A stretch of 64,000 nucleotides of DNA. Origin: Kofleriaceae bacterium. GTDB taxonomy: Bacteria > Myxococcota_A > Polyangia > Haliangiales > Haliangiaceae. The stretch is from the NCBI GenBank assembly GCA_018057825.1, contig JAGPCY010000007.1:204058-268057 (forward strand). The letters are read 5' to 3'. The notes under the pieces were generated by a model, which saw nothing but the letters and a program-made list of their open reading frames with translations, was not told the DNA's origin and searched no databases. A program made the position numbers and the translations under genes. This document shows, piece by piece, positions 63,960 through 64,000 of this stretch; position 1 is the first letter of the stretch, and each line of letters begins with the position of its first letter.

Positions 63960-64000
63960 GTGACGTTCGCGAAGCGCGCGAGCCAGTACGTGCCGGGCGG
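63960..64000 (+). CDS. Start of a gene cut by the window edge, possibly HemL-like aminotransferase
   Basis: From GTG 63960 the frame reads MTFAKRASQYVPGG before the sequence ends. The motif F-x-(K/E)-R-A-x-x-x-x-P-G-G is the usual opening of glutamate-1-semialdehyde aminomutase and related class III aminotransferases. Only 13-14 residues are visible, so the call is weak. On the opposite strand the same bases read PPGTYWLARFANVTVAAVA followed by a stop at 63941, which could instead be the 3' end of a minus-strand gene. Confidence 0.3.
   Translation, partial: MTFAKRASQYVPG

Overview
The window is GC-rich bacterial chromosome of about 50 protein genes, with no rRNA, tRNA, CRISPR array, IS element or phage module that I can see. 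The gene set points to a Myxococcota-like (deltaproteobacterial) predator or saprophyte: an FHA/sigma-54 regulator next to a eukaryotic-type Ser/Thr kinase, PilZ proteins, many small Cys-rich lipoproteins, HEAT-repeat proteins, a giant RHS/FG-GAP protein and a DUF4157 protein. This taxonomic reading is inference from gene content and base composition only.

Layout. 1-1.7 kb: 3' end of a DUF4347-like protein and a C-type-lectin-like lipoprotein. 1.7-7.5 kb (minus): uvrC, an RseP-type site-2 protease, two glycosyltransferases and a 3-hydroxyacyl-CoA dehydrogenase with a recognisable promoter and an upstream inverted repeat. 7.7-12.2 kb: YpfJ-type zinc peptidase, YidB-like protein, a bifunctional penicillin-binding protein coupled to a degenerate metallo-beta-lactamase-fold protein. 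12.3-19.8 kb: a 1120-aa repeat protein, a PilZ protein, a GspC-like PDZ protein, PspA, UppS and a Uma2 protein. 19.9-33.6 kb: a LamG/CxxCH lipoprotein, an NAPE-PLD-like hydrolase, the 1919-aa RHS protein, an 877-aa HEAT protein and a small outer-membrane lipoprotein. 33.7-37.0 kb (minus): a DUF4157 protein carrying what looks like a nucleic-acid deaminase domain. 37.2-43.8 kb (plus): CdsA, subtilase, ADP-forming acyl-CoA synthetase, a secreted small protein, an aldo/keto reductase and a membrane protein. 43.7-52.6 kb: small lipoproteins, an OPT transporter, a secreted protein, the FHA/sigma-54 regulator and kinase pair, and a FliJ/SctO-like coiled coil. 52.6-57.7 kb: a lytic transglycosylase, then an overlapping acyl-CoA dehydrogenase-thiD-epimerase cluster. 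57.7-62.3 kb: two small zinc-ribbon proteins, a PilZ-pseudoreceiver, a secreted protein, a large membrane protein and a small charged protein. 62.3-64 kb is an accessory patch: a frameshifted toxin-tip remnant, possible immunity-gene remnants, an 85-aa gene bracketed by direct repeats, and a gene starting at the right edge.

Two themes stand out. First, toxin-like proteins: the DUF4157-deaminase, the RHS protein with a unique tail, the DUF4347-like fragment and the decayed nuclease tip at the right end. None has a clear delivery apparatus in the window. Second, a family of degenerate hexanucleotide arrays (GAGACC/GAGGCC/GAGGCG and variants) sits in at least six intergenic gaps, often starting or ending within a few bases of a stop codon.
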